NCBI GenBank assembly: GCA_003242495.1
Contig: QGUO01000298.1
Coordinates: 1 to 5,140 of the forward strand
DNA from: Pseudomonadota bacterium
Lineage (GTDB): Bacteria > Pseudomonadota > Gammaproteobacteria > Steroidobacterales > Steroidobacteraceae
Reading direction: 5' to 3'
Length of the DNA stretch: 5,140 nt
Position 1 is the first letter of the stretch, and every line of letters starts with the position of its first letter. The notes beneath the pieces are model-generated. The model did no database searches and was not told where the DNA came from. It worked only from the letters and a program-made list of their open reading frames with translations. A program made the position numbers and the translations under genes. This document shows, piece after piece, positions 1 to 5,140 of this stretch.

Positions 1-1541
1 CCACCGGAAAGCTCGCGGCCGTCGTTGAACCACTTGCCAAGCGGCGTGCGGTATCCCTGCGGCAGCGTCGCCACGATGGGAGCCGCCATGCCTTTCTCAC
101 CGGCTTCCCGCCAGCGCTCTTCGTCCTCGAAGTAGCGCACGTCGCCAGCGCCGATATTCTCGCCGACCAGCAGCTGATAGCGGGTGAAGTCCTGGAAGAT
201 GACGCCGATCCGCTGACGCAGAGTCGCCTCGTCCCATTCGCGCAGGTCCAGTCCATCGAGCGTGATCCGGCCTGCGGTGGGCTCGTAAAGCCTGGTGAGC
301 AGCTTGATCAGCGTCGTCTTGCCCGATCCATTCTCGCCGACCAGGGCGAGCGACTGCCCCGGCCGGATATGCAGGTTGACGTCTGCCAGCGCCGGCTGCT
401 CCGCGCCCGGGTAGGCGAAGCTCACGTGCTCGAAGCGGATCCCATCCTGGGGCTGCGGACCGCGGGTCGCAGCGCCCTTGCGGGTTTCAACCGGCGTCTC
501 CAGGTAGTCGTACAACGTCGAAAGGTACAGGTTGTCCTCGTACATGCCGCCGATGGCGGAAAGGCTTGCCGACACCGCGGACTGTCCCTGGCGGAACAGC
601 ATGACGTACATCGTCATCTGTCCGAGGGTGATGCGCGCGGCGATCGTTGACAGCGCAACCCATACGTAGGCGCCGTACAGCGTGGCGGTGGCGATCAGTC
701 CCAGCAGGAACCCCCAGGTATCGCGCTTGACGGCAAGGTCGCGATCCTCCTTGTACAGCTTGCGGAAGATGGCGCGGTAGCGCTCCAGCAGCAGCGGTCC
801 CAGGCCAAAAAGCTTGACTTCCTTCACATGGTCTTCGCGCGCCAGCACCGTTTCGAGATACATCTGCATGCGTGTCTCCGGCGAGCGCCACAGGAACAGA
901 CGGAAGGCCGCGCCGGAGAACTTCGCCTCGGCGAAGAACGCCGGGAGGCCTGCAGCGACCAGGACCAATACCGCCCACGGCGAGAACTGCGCCAGCAGCG
1001 TACCGTAGCTCACCAACGATACGCCGTTCTGTGCGAGCCCGAAGGTGCGCGTCACCAGCGACAACGGTCGGCTCGAGGCCTCGCGCCGCGCGCGCGTGAG
1101 CTTGTCGTAGAACTCGGAGTCCTCGAAGTGCGCGAGCTCGAGTGTGAGCGCCTTCTCGAGGATCATTACGTTCACTCGCTGGCCGAGCAGCGCGCGCAGC
1201 AGGGACTGGCACAGCGAGATGCCACGTTGCACCCCCGCGGTCGCGCCGACCAGCAGGCCTTCCAGGCCGACCAGCAGCAGCGCGTGGGTCGTAAGCGCCG
1301 GGCGGTCTGCCGGGCTCGCGCCGATGGCGGCCACCACGGCATCGACGATGAGCGCCCCGACATAGGCGACTGCGGCGGGCAACGCGCCGGCGAGAATGGT
1401 GAGCGCGCCGAATGCGAGGCTGAGCGGGCGACTGGTCGACCACACCAGCCCAAGCGCCCGACGGCTGTAGCCGAACACGCCGGCGAAGCTGCGGGTGAGA
1501 TCGGGGGTGGGCGGGGCCGGCGTGCGCCGTCGCGGATTCAA
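1..1541 (-). CDS. ABC exporter, fused membrane and ATPase domains (3' end cut by window)
   Basis: Half-transporter that would dimerise in the inner membrane and export a substrate using ATP. 513 complete codons are visible. Residues 1-35 are cytoplasmic and rich in Pro/Arg. Hydrophobic segments lie near 42-68, 84-103, 171-205 and 276-300. The ATPase domain begins near 365, with an A-loop Tyr near 377, Walker A GENGSGKT at 402-409 (Lys408) and Q-loop Gln450 in FQDF. The signature LSGG starts at residue 511 and is cut by the window edge, so Walker B and the H-switch are not visible. The cytoplasmic motif FEDSEFYDKL (about 138-147) and the WFNDGRELSGG style of signature recall NisT-like peptide exporters (family knowledge), but there is no N-terminal C39 peptidase domain and the substrate is unknown. 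The start is a TTG codon at 1539-1541, the only start-type codon near the top of the frame with a GAGGA site ahead of it. Usual length is about 590-610 aa, so roughly 80-100 residues are missing. Confidence 0.93.
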   Translation of the reverse strand, partial: MNPRRRTPAPPTPDLTRSFAGVFGYSRRALGLVWSTSRPLSLAFGALTILAGALPAAVAYVGALIVDAVVAAIGASPADRPALTTHALLLVGLEGLLVGATAGVQRGISLCQSLLRALLGQRVNVMILEKALTLELAHFEDSEFYDKLTRARREASSRPLSLVTRTFGLAQNGVSLVSYGTLLAQFSPWAVLVLVAAGLPAFFAEAKFSGAAFRLFLWRSPETRMQMYLETVLAREDHVKEVKLFGLGPLLLERYRAIFRKLYKEDRDLAVKRDTWGFLLGLIATATLYGAYVWVALSTIAARITLGQMTMYVMLFRQGQSAVSASLSAIGGMYEDNLYLSTLYDYLETPVETRKGAATRGPQPQDGIRFEHVSFAYPGAEQPALADVNLHIRPGQSLALVGENGSGKTTLIKLLTRLYEPTAGRITLDGLDLREWDEATLRQRIGVIFQDFTRYQLLVGENIGAGDVRYFEDEERWREAGEKGMAAPIVATLPQGYRTPLGKWFNDGRELSG

Positions 1542-1551
1542 CGCTGGAACA

Positions 1552-1556
1552 TCCTC
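1552..1556 (-). promoter_or_regulatory. Ribosome binding site supporting the TTG start of the ABC exporter
   Basis: On the minus strand GAGGA lies 10 bases before the TTG codon at 1541. No ATG or GTG occurs in this frame for well over 100 bases upstream, and the next GTG is about 20 codons into the protein with no comparable purine-rich site seen. The spacing is slightly long but usable, so this site decides the start call. Confidence 0.55.
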
Positions 1557-1675
1557 ATGTAACTGCAGCCGGCAATAGTGGGGACGAAAACTGCGTACTG
1601 CAACGTGAAATGGCCGATTGGCGTTGCTTCGACCGGCGTCGCTATGGCAAACCGTGCACCCGGGTGAGGTCCAGC

Positions 1676-1680
1676 GAGGA
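1676..1680 (+). promoter_or_regulatory. Ribosome binding site for the 103-aa protein
   Basis: GAGGA followed by 7 bases and the ATG at 1688 is a textbook Shine-Dalgarno arrangement. It favours this internal ATG over the longer in-frame start at 1610, whose extra 26 residues are Arg/Cys-rich and have no equivalent site. Confidence 0.75.
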
Positions 1681-1687
1681 ACGGAAA

Positions 1688-1999
1688 ATGACGGATTCCA
1701 AGGACAAGCAACCGGCACAGGGGCTGCCCGGCCCCCAGAAGCGCTCCGGGCGCGTGGCCTACGACGCGCGCGGCAATCCGGTGTGGGAGTGGCAACTCGC
1801 GACCGGCGTGTACACCCAAGATGGAGACGCTTTGGACCTGGACAAGCTCGATCTGGGCGGCTTGTCGATCGTCGAGACGGACGCCGAGCACGAGCCTGCG
1901 GAGCAGCCGCCGCGGGAGCCGCAGCGGCTGCCCGGCGGCGGTTTCAACCCCTATGACAACGCGCCGGTGACGGTGCGCGACCCACGCAAGGCTACTTGA
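1688..1999 (+). CDS. Conserved-looking small soluble protein of unknown function (103 aa)
   Basis: I do not recognise a named family. The protein has a Lys/Pro/Gln-rich start (1-20), then a likely folded core with RVAYDARGNPVWEW (about 22-35) and Leu/Asp-rich LDLDKLDLGGLSIVE (about 49-63). A Pro/Glu linker (about 64-82) and a C-terminal GGGFNPYDNAPV segment (83-94) follow. It has no cysteine, no signal peptide and no membrane segment, and is probably cytoplasmic. The DARGN-VWEW and FNPYD words resemble small hypothetical proteins I associate with GC-rich Proteobacteria, but this is memory, not a search. It is transcribed away from the ABC exporter and converges on cysB, overlapping its end by 8 bp. 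Support for a real gene: strong ribosome binding site, protein-like composition, and a stop placed exactly at the neighbouring gene's end. An overlapping minus-strand frame (1538-1891) is judged a shadow. Confidence 0.8.
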   Translation: MTDSKDKQPAQGLPGPQKRSGRVAYDARGNPVWEWQLATGVYTQDGDALDLDKLDLGGLSIVETDAEHEPAEQPPREPQRLPGGGFNPYDNAPVTVRDPRKAT

Positions 2000-2966
2000 C
2001 CGGCAGCTGCACGTCCGCGAACAGCTCCTCGACTTCTTCCCGGGTCTCCGTGTTCATGGCCCGGTCGACCAGCCGGCGGGTGAGGTGCGGGGCGAAGAGC
2101 TGCAGGAACTCGTACATGTACTTGCGCAGCAGCCCGCCACGAGTGAAGCCGATCCAGGTCGTGTGGATCGGGAAGAGGTGCGAGGCGTCGATCGCCACCA
2201 GGTCCCGGTCCTCCTTGGGATCGACCGCGACGTCGGCCAGGATGCCAATGCCCATGCCGAGACGCACATAGGTCTTGATGACGTCCGCGTCGCGCGCGGT
2301 GAGCGCGACGTTGGGCGTCAGCCCGGCCTTGGCGAAGATCTGGTACAGCGACGAAGGGCCGGTGAAGCTGAACACGTAGGTGACGATCGGCCAGGCGGCC
2401 ACCTGCTTGAGCGTCGGCTTGCGGATGGCTGCCAGCGGATGGTCCAGCGGCACCATGATCTGCCGGTACCAGCGGTAACTGGGCAGCAAGACCATGTTCG
2501 GGAACAGGTCCTCCGAGCCGGTGGCGATGGCGAAATCGATGCGATCGAGGGCCGCCATCTCGGCGATCTGCTCGGACGTGCCCTGGTGCAGATGCAGCCG
2601 TACGTGGGGGTACTTGGCGCGGAACTGCTGGATGACGGGCGGCAGCACGTAGCGTGCCTGCGTGTGCGTGGTGCCGATCGACAGCACGCCACGGTCCTCG
2701 TGTCTGTGCTCCTCCGAGATGCCTTTGATGTTCTGCACCTCGCGCAGCACCTTGATCGCCCGTTCCACGACCTGCTGGCCCGCCGGGGTGATCTTGGTGA
2801 GCGTGCGCCCGCTGCGCACGAAGATCCGAAAGCCCAGCTCGTCCTCGAGGAGCTTGATCTGTTTGCTCACCGCCGGCTGGGAGGTGTGCAGCCTTTCGGC
2901 GGCAGCCGTGATGTTGAGGCCGTTCTGAGCCACGGCCGCCAGATAACGCAATTGCTGGAGCTTCAT
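1992..2966 (-). CDS. cysB: CysB, LysR-type regulator of sulfur assimilation
   Basis: Cytoplasmic tetrameric transcription factor. In enteric bacteria it activates sulfate uptake, sulfate reduction and cysteine synthesis genes, with N-acetylserine as inducer and sulfide or thiosulfate as anti-inducers, and it represses its own gene. At 324 aa it has the same length as E. coli CysB. The start MKLQQLRY and the winged helix-turn-helix (about 18-40, including TSQPAVSKQI and LLEDELG) are nearly identical to that family. The effector domain carries GTTHTQARY with Thr100, Thr102 and Gln103, FAIAT with Thr149, and FTG with Thr202. These are the residues described as contacting sulfate or ligand in CysB, at the same numbers. 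DADVIKTYVRLG (226-237) and FAPHLTR (291-297) are also conserved. No clear Shine-Dalgarno site precedes the ATG; the start rests on conservation. It is divergent from dps and converges on the 103-aa gene with an 8-bp overlap. The paralogue Cbl is less likely but not excluded. Confidence 0.95.
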   Translation of the reverse strand: MKLQQLRYLAAVAQNGLNITAAAERLHTSQPAVSKQIKLLEDELGFRIFVRSGRTLTKITPAGQQVVERAIKVLREVQNIKGISEEHRHEDRGVLSIGTTHTQARYVLPPVIQQFRAKYPHVRLHLHQGTSEQIAEMAALDRIDFAIATGSEDLFPNMVLLPSYRWYRQIMVPLDHPLAAIRKPTLKQVAAWPIVTYVFSFTGPSSLYQIFAKAGLTPNVALTARDADVIKTYVRLGMGIGILADVAVDPKEDRDLVAIDASHLFPIHTTWIGFTRGGLLRKYMYEFLQLFAPHLTRRLVDRAMNTETREEVEELFADVQLPVK

Positions 2967-2975
2967 GGACGACGA

Positions 2976-2989
2976 GCCGGTCGACCGGC
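2976..2989. repeat. Perfect 14-bp palindrome in the cysB leader
   Basis: GCCGGTCGACCGGC is its own reverse complement. It ends 9 bases before the cysB ATG on the minus strand, where a ribosome binding site would normally sit. It could be an operator for a dimeric protein or add structure to the cysB mRNA start. It could also be chance, since its composition matches the GC-rich background. Confidence 0.6.
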
Positions 2990-3004
2990 GCTATGTACCA
3001 AACG

Positions 3005-3047
3005 TTGGAAATTCCCTATGGACGCCATAGGAAACCCGCATTGGAAA
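3005..3047 (+). repeat. TTGGAAA direct repeat flanking the inverted repeat
   Basis: TTGGAAA occurs at 3005-3011 and again at 3041-3047, 36 bases apart start to start, with a related TAGGAAA at 3028-3034. The first copy also forms GGAAATTCC (3007-3015), a small inverted repeat with a one-base centre. The clustering of GGAA/TTCC words suggests several half-sites for a dimeric or tetrameric regulator. Confidence 0.5.
3012..3034. promoter_or_regulatory. Inverted repeat, candidate LysR-type (OxyR or CysB) operator between cysB and dps
   Basis: The arms TTCCCTATGG and CCATAGGAAA, separated by ACG, match at 9 of 10 positions. Within them CTAT-N7-ATAG (3016-3030) equals the inner half of the known OxyR pattern ATAG-N7-CTAT-N7-ATAG-N7-CTAT. 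The two outer tetrads (3005-3008 TTGG and 3038-3041 GCAT) match only 2 of 4 bases each. The repeat ends 6 bases before the proposed dps -35 box, the position expected for an activator. CysB, encoded next door and known to autoregulate in enterics, is an equally good candidate. The repeat is plain; the binding protein is inference. Confidence 0.6.
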
Positions 3048-3069
3048 CTCATCATGTCCGGCATACCCT
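3041..3069 (+). promoter_or_regulatory. Putative sigma70-type promoter of dps
   Basis: TTGGAA (3041-3046; 4 of 6 to TTGACA) and TACCCT (3064-3069; it keeps the T, A and final T of TATAAT) are separated by 17 bases. Transcription would start near 3076 and leave a leader of about 45 bases. The weak -10 box and adjacent inverted repeat fit an activator-dependent promoter. No equally good cysB promoter was found on the other strand. Confidence 0.4.
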
Positions 3070-3107
3070 TATGAGACGGACCCCGTCACAACTGGCAGAC
3101 CTTCCCT

Positions 3108-3111
3108 GGAG
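3108..3111 (+). promoter_or_regulatory. Ribosome binding site of dps
   Basis: GGAG lies 8 bases ahead of the ATG at 3120, in a region otherwise free of purine-rich stretches. It supports the chosen start. Confidence 0.6.
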
Positions 3112-3119
3112 CGACCACC

Positions 3120-3587
3120 ATGCAGATCGATATCGGTATCGCGGAGAAAGACCGCGAGAACATCGCCAAAGGTCTTTCGAAGCTGTTGGCCGACAGCTAT
3201 ACACTGTACCTCAAGACGCACAATTATCATTGGAACGTCACCGGGCCGATGTTCAATACGCTGCACCAGATGTTCGAGGAGCAGTACACCGAGCTCGCCG
3301 GTGCGGTGGACGCCATCGCCGAGCGGATCCGGGCGCTCGGTCACCCGGCACCGGGCTCCTACCGCGCCTATGCCGGTCTCACCAGCATCGAGGAGGAGGA
3401 TGGCGTGCCCGACGCCAAGGACATGATCAGGCAGCTCGTCATCGGCCAGGAAGCCGTCGTGCGCACGGCGCGGGAGCTGTTTCCCACGGTGGAAGCGGCC
3501 AAGGACGAGCCGACGGCGGACCTGCTCACGCAGCGCATGCAGGTGCACGAGAAGAACGCCTGGATGCTGCGCAGCCTGCTGGACTAG
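3120..3587 (+). CDS. dps: Dps-family mini-ferritin, DNA protection during starvation
   Basis: Forms a hollow dodecamer that oxidises Fe(II), typically with hydrogen peroxide, and stores Fe(III), limiting Fenton damage to DNA. The 155-residue length is typical. The ferroxidase site shared across dimer subunits is complete: His37 in NYHWNVTG, His49 in TLHQMFEEQY, Glu53, Asp64 and Glu68 in DAIAERIRALG. These line up with His31, His43, Asp47, Asp58 and Glu62 of Listeria Dps, with Glu replacing Asp at the third position. A conserved C-terminal helix (about 131-155, LTQRMQVHEKNAWMLRSLL) completes the four-helix bundle. The N-terminus (MQIDIGIAEKDREN) is short and lacks the Lys/Arg-rich tail that E. 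coli Dps uses to bind DNA, so direct DNA binding is uncertain. The gene stands alone, divergent from cysB and facing the acyl-CoA dehydrogenase gene. Peroxide or stationary-phase control is expected from the family, and a candidate operator lies upstream. Confidence 0.95.
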   Translation: MQIDIGIAEKDRENIAKGLSKLLADSYTLYLKTHNYHWNVTGPMFNTLHQMFEEQYTELAGAVDAIAERIRALGHPAPGSYRAYAGLTSIEEEDGVPDAKDMIRQLVIGQEAVVRTARELFPTVEAAKDEPTADLLTQRMQVHEKNAWMLRSLLD

Positions 3588-3595
3588 GCAGGGTA

Positions 3596-3618
3596 TCCGG
3601 GCCGCGTCGCGCGCCGGA
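3596..3618. terminator. Possible bidirectional hairpin between dps and acyl-CoA dehydrogenase
   Basis: An imperfect inverted repeat centred on T3607 pairs 9 of 11 positions: outer TCCGG with CCGGA and inner CGCG with CGCG, with two internal mismatches. It starts 8 bases after the dps stop and ends 20 bases before the stop of the opposing gene, as a shared terminator would. No T-run follows on either strand, so intrinsic termination is doubtful. Confidence 0.3.
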
Positions 3619-3638
3619 CTGCATGGGATGCCAATGAA

Positions 3639-5140
3639 TCATCCCGGCTGCAGCCCGAGCGCCGCCGGCCCGGAGGCGACAGCCGTGGCGTGCAGGGCCG
3701 CGCGCGGCGCGATGCGTTCGGCCCAGAAGCGCGCCGCGGCCGGGACGTCACCCGGCACCGGGGCAGGCGACTGAAGCGACAGCAGGGCCTGCATCCAGGT
3801 TCCCAACGTATATCCAGTCAGCATCAGAAAATCCCAGGCCACCGAGCCGACCGCCTGCACATGGGCGCCATGGCGTTGCGCGGCGCCGAGCGCGGCGCGC
3901 GTCTGCGCGAGCGTCTGCTCCAGGGCGTCCCGCAGGACCGGCTCCAGATCCGATGCGTGGTGCGTGCTCCAGGCGGCAATCTCCTCCAGCAGGCCCACGA
4001 AGGCGCCGTCTGCGGCGCGCAGGATCTTGCGTCCCAGCAGGTCTTGCGCCTGGATGGCGTTGGTCCCTTCGTAGATCGTCATGATGCGGGCGTCGCGCAG
4101 GCGCTGCGCCACGCCCGTCTCTTCGATGTAACCGGCGCCGCCATGGACCTGCAGCGCCAGGGCGGCGACTTCCTGGGCGATCTCGGTACACCACGCTTTG
4201 ACGATGGGCGTGAGCAAGCCCAGGCGTGCGCGCGCTTGCGCGCAGCCGCGTGCGCGATCCAGCTCGTCCGCCGCGTAAAGCGTCAAGGCGCGCGCAGCGC
4301 CCACCAGTGCCTCCATGGTCCGCAGCATGCGTCGTACATCGGCATGTTCCGCGATGGCCACCGGCGCCTCCCGCCCGGGCAGCCGCCCCTGGATGCGCTC
4401 GTGGGCGTACGCCTTCGCCTGTTGAAGCGCATGCTCGGCCACCGCGACGCCCTGCACGCCGACGCTGAGCCGCATGTGGTTCATCATGGTGAACATGCAG
4501 GCCAGTCCGGTGTGCGGCTGCCCGATCAGGTGGCCCACTGCGCCATCGCGTTCGCCAAAACTCATTACACAGGTCGGGCTCGCCCGCAGGCCGAGCTTGT
4601 GCTCGAGCGATACCACGCGCACGTCGTTCGCACGCCGCGAGCCGGTTTCGTCGGTCAGATATTTGGGCACCGCGAACAGCGACAGGCCGCGCGAGCCGGC
4701 CGGTGCGTCCGGCAACCGGGCGAGGACGAAATGCAGAATCTCCTCCGTGAGATCGTGATCGCCCCAGCTGATGAAGATCTTCTGCCCGCGGAGCCGATAG
4801 GCGTCGCCCCATGGCTCGGCCTGGGTGCGAATGCCGGACAGGTCGGATCCGGCGCCGGACTCGGTCATGCACATGGTGGCGGCCCATTCACCGCTCACCA
4901 GCCGCGGGACGTAGCGCGCGGCCAGCTCGGCGTCGGCGAGCGCCGCGAGCACGTCCACGCCGCCGCGTGCCGCAGCCAGGCACATCGCGAAGGACAGATT
5001 GGCGCCACACATGATCTCGAAGACGGCGGTGCGCAGCCCCCACGCGACGCCCGGGGGCGTCCCAGGCGGCACCGGCACGCGCCCCGCGCCGCCACCACCT
5101 CGAGATCTCTCGCGCGACGCGATGCCGGACGCGCGTCGCA
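3639..5140 (-). CDS. Acyl-CoA dehydrogenase, large C-terminally extended type (N-terminus beyond window)
   Basis: FAD-dependent enzyme introducing a trans-2,3 double bond into an acyl-CoA thioester and passing electrons to electron-transfer flavoprotein; cytoplasmic. 499 codons are visible. Motifs in order: EIMCGANLSFAMC; flavin/substrate-binding TESGAGSD (4842-4865); GQKIFISWGDHDLTE; QVHGGAGYIEE (4119-4151); and IYEGTNAIQAQDLLGRK, whose Glu (codon 4068-4070) is the expected catalytic base. About 130 further residues form the extra C-terminal domain typical of the roughly 600-aa subfamily that includes DmdC (3-methylmercaptopropionyl-CoA dehydrogenase) and many FadE-like enzymes. The substrate cannot be assigned, so no symbol is given. 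The frame is open to the right edge; a GTG at 5078 is internal by homology, so the true start lies outside and about 90-100 residues are missing. The stretch 5020-5140 reads Gly/Arg/Pro-rich and lacks the expected conserved motif. The gene converges on dps across 51 bases. Confidence 0.93.
   Translation of the reverse strand, partial: RRASGIASRERSRGGGGAGRVPVPPGTPPGVAWGLRTAVFEIMCGANLSFAMCLAAARGGVDVLAALADAELAARYVPRLVSGEWAATMCMTESGAGSDLSGIRTQAEPWGDAYRLRGQKIFISWGDHDLTEEILHFVLARLPDAPAGSRGLSLFAVPKYLTDETGSRRANDVRVVSLEHKLGLRASPTCVMSFGERDGAVGHLIGQPHTGLACMFTMMNHMRLSVGVQGVAVAEHALQQAKAYAHERIQGRLPGREAPVAIAEHADVRRMLRTMEALVGAARALTLYAADELDRARGCAQARARLGLLTPIVKAWCTEIAQEVAALALQVHGGAGYIEETGVAQRLRDARIMTIYEGTNAIQAQDLLGRKILRAADGAFVGLLEEIAAWSTHHASDLEPVLRDALEQTLAQTRAALGAAQRHGAHVQAVGSVAWDFLMLTGYTLGTWMQALLSLQSPAPVPGDVPAAARFWAERIAPRAALHATAVASGPAALGLQPG
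4227..4244. repeat. Perfect 7-bp stem hairpin inside the acyl-CoA dehydrogenase gene
   Basis: TGCGCGC, a GCTT loop, and GCGCGCA form a perfect inverted repeat in a run of alternating G and C. It lies in codons for an Ala/Arg-rich helix (CAQARARLG), where codon choice is flexible. It is most likely a by-product of GC-rich codon use. Confidence 0.5.

Larger units (their letters stand above)
1542..1687. other. Divergent intergenic region between ABC exporter and 103-aa protein
   Basis: 146 bases separate two divergent starts, so both promoters should lie here. I could not find a convincing -35/-10 pair in either direction. The best plus-strand candidate, TTGGCG at 1618 and TATGGC at 1643, has a 19-base spacer. 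The best minus-strand candidate (TTGCAG with CACTAT, 17-base spacer) matches poorly at -10. No clear inverted repeat was seen. Confidence 0.5.

Noticed and set aside
487..1443. 318-codon minus-strand open frame
   Set aside because: Very Arg/Ala/Gly-rich, with no recognisable motifs. It overlaps the ABC exporter, whose frame carries Walker A, Q-loop, LSGG and membrane helices.
828..1562. 244-codon plus-strand open frame opposite the ABC exporter
   Set aside because: Antisense shadow in high-GC DNA; composition dominated by Arg/Glu/Gln/Ala and no family resemblance.
1538..1891. 117-codon minus-strand frame ending at the ABC exporter start (its TGA overlaps the TTG)
   Set aside because: The overlap could suggest translational coupling, but the protein looks random and lies antisense to a better-supported gene.
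2085..3074. 329-codon plus-strand open frame opposite cysB
   Set aside because: Antisense shadow; cysB on the other strand matches its family end to end.
3621..3631. GCAT-GGG-ATGC mini-hairpin as a terminator
   Set aside because: Stem of only 4 bp, no T-run, and easily expected by chance.
2993..3637. 214-codon plus-strand frame overlapping dps
   Set aside because: Out-of-frame shadow of dps, Arg/Gly/His-rich, without a ribosome binding site.
3748..4887. 379-codon minus-strand frame inside the acyl-CoA dehydrogenase gene
   Set aside because: Shifted-frame shadow; composition is Arg/Gly/Ala-rich and the true frame holds all catalytic motifs.
5076..5078. GTG as the start of the acyl-CoA dehydrogenase
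   Set aside because: The frame stays open to the window edge, and family members have about 100 more residues upstream; no ribosome binding site precedes this GTG.

Overview
GC-rich, gene-dense chromosomal DNA (roughly two thirds G+C by eye). It most likely comes from a gammaproteobacterium: the best-resolved protein is a full-length CysB that matches the enterobacterial protein in length (324 aa) and in the numbering of its ligand-binding residues. I cannot name a genus. There are no tRNA or rRNA genes, insertion sequences, CRISPR arrays or phage genes. By content this is ordinary core-type genome; the most interesting part is the intergenic regulatory region between cysB and dps.

Layout from left to right. 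(1) 1-1541, minus strand: an ABC exporter half-transporter (membrane domain fused to ATPase) whose 3' end is cut off inside the LSGG signature. Its reading frame starts at a TTG codon. (2) 1542-1687: a divergent intergenic region. (3) 1688-1999, plus: a 103-residue soluble protein of unknown function with a strong Shine-Dalgarno site. (4) 1992-2966, minus: cysB, overlapping the previous gene tail-to-tail by 8 bp. (5) 2967-3119: a divergent control region with a near-perfect 10-bp inverted repeat, a repeated TTGGAAA word, a plausible sigma70-type promoter for dps and a perfect 14-bp palindrome just ahead of cysB. (6) 3120-3587, plus: a Dps-family ferritin with an intact ferroxidase site. (7) 3588-3638: a short convergent gap with an imperfect GC-rich hairpin. 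(8) 3639-5140, minus: an acyl-CoA dehydrogenase of the large (about 600 aa) type, whose N-terminus lies beyond the right edge.

Functionally, cysB (control of sulfur assimilation) and dps (iron sequestration and peroxide protection) share a divergent promoter region, so coordinated control by CysB, OxyR or another LysR-type regulator is a reasonable hypothesis. The exporter, the small protein and the acyl-CoA dehydrogenase show no evident pathway link to them. I found no convincing new multi-gene system. The leads worth following are the cysB-dps operator region, the uncharacterised 103-aa protein, and the unusual N-terminal stretch of the acyl-CoA dehydrogenase.
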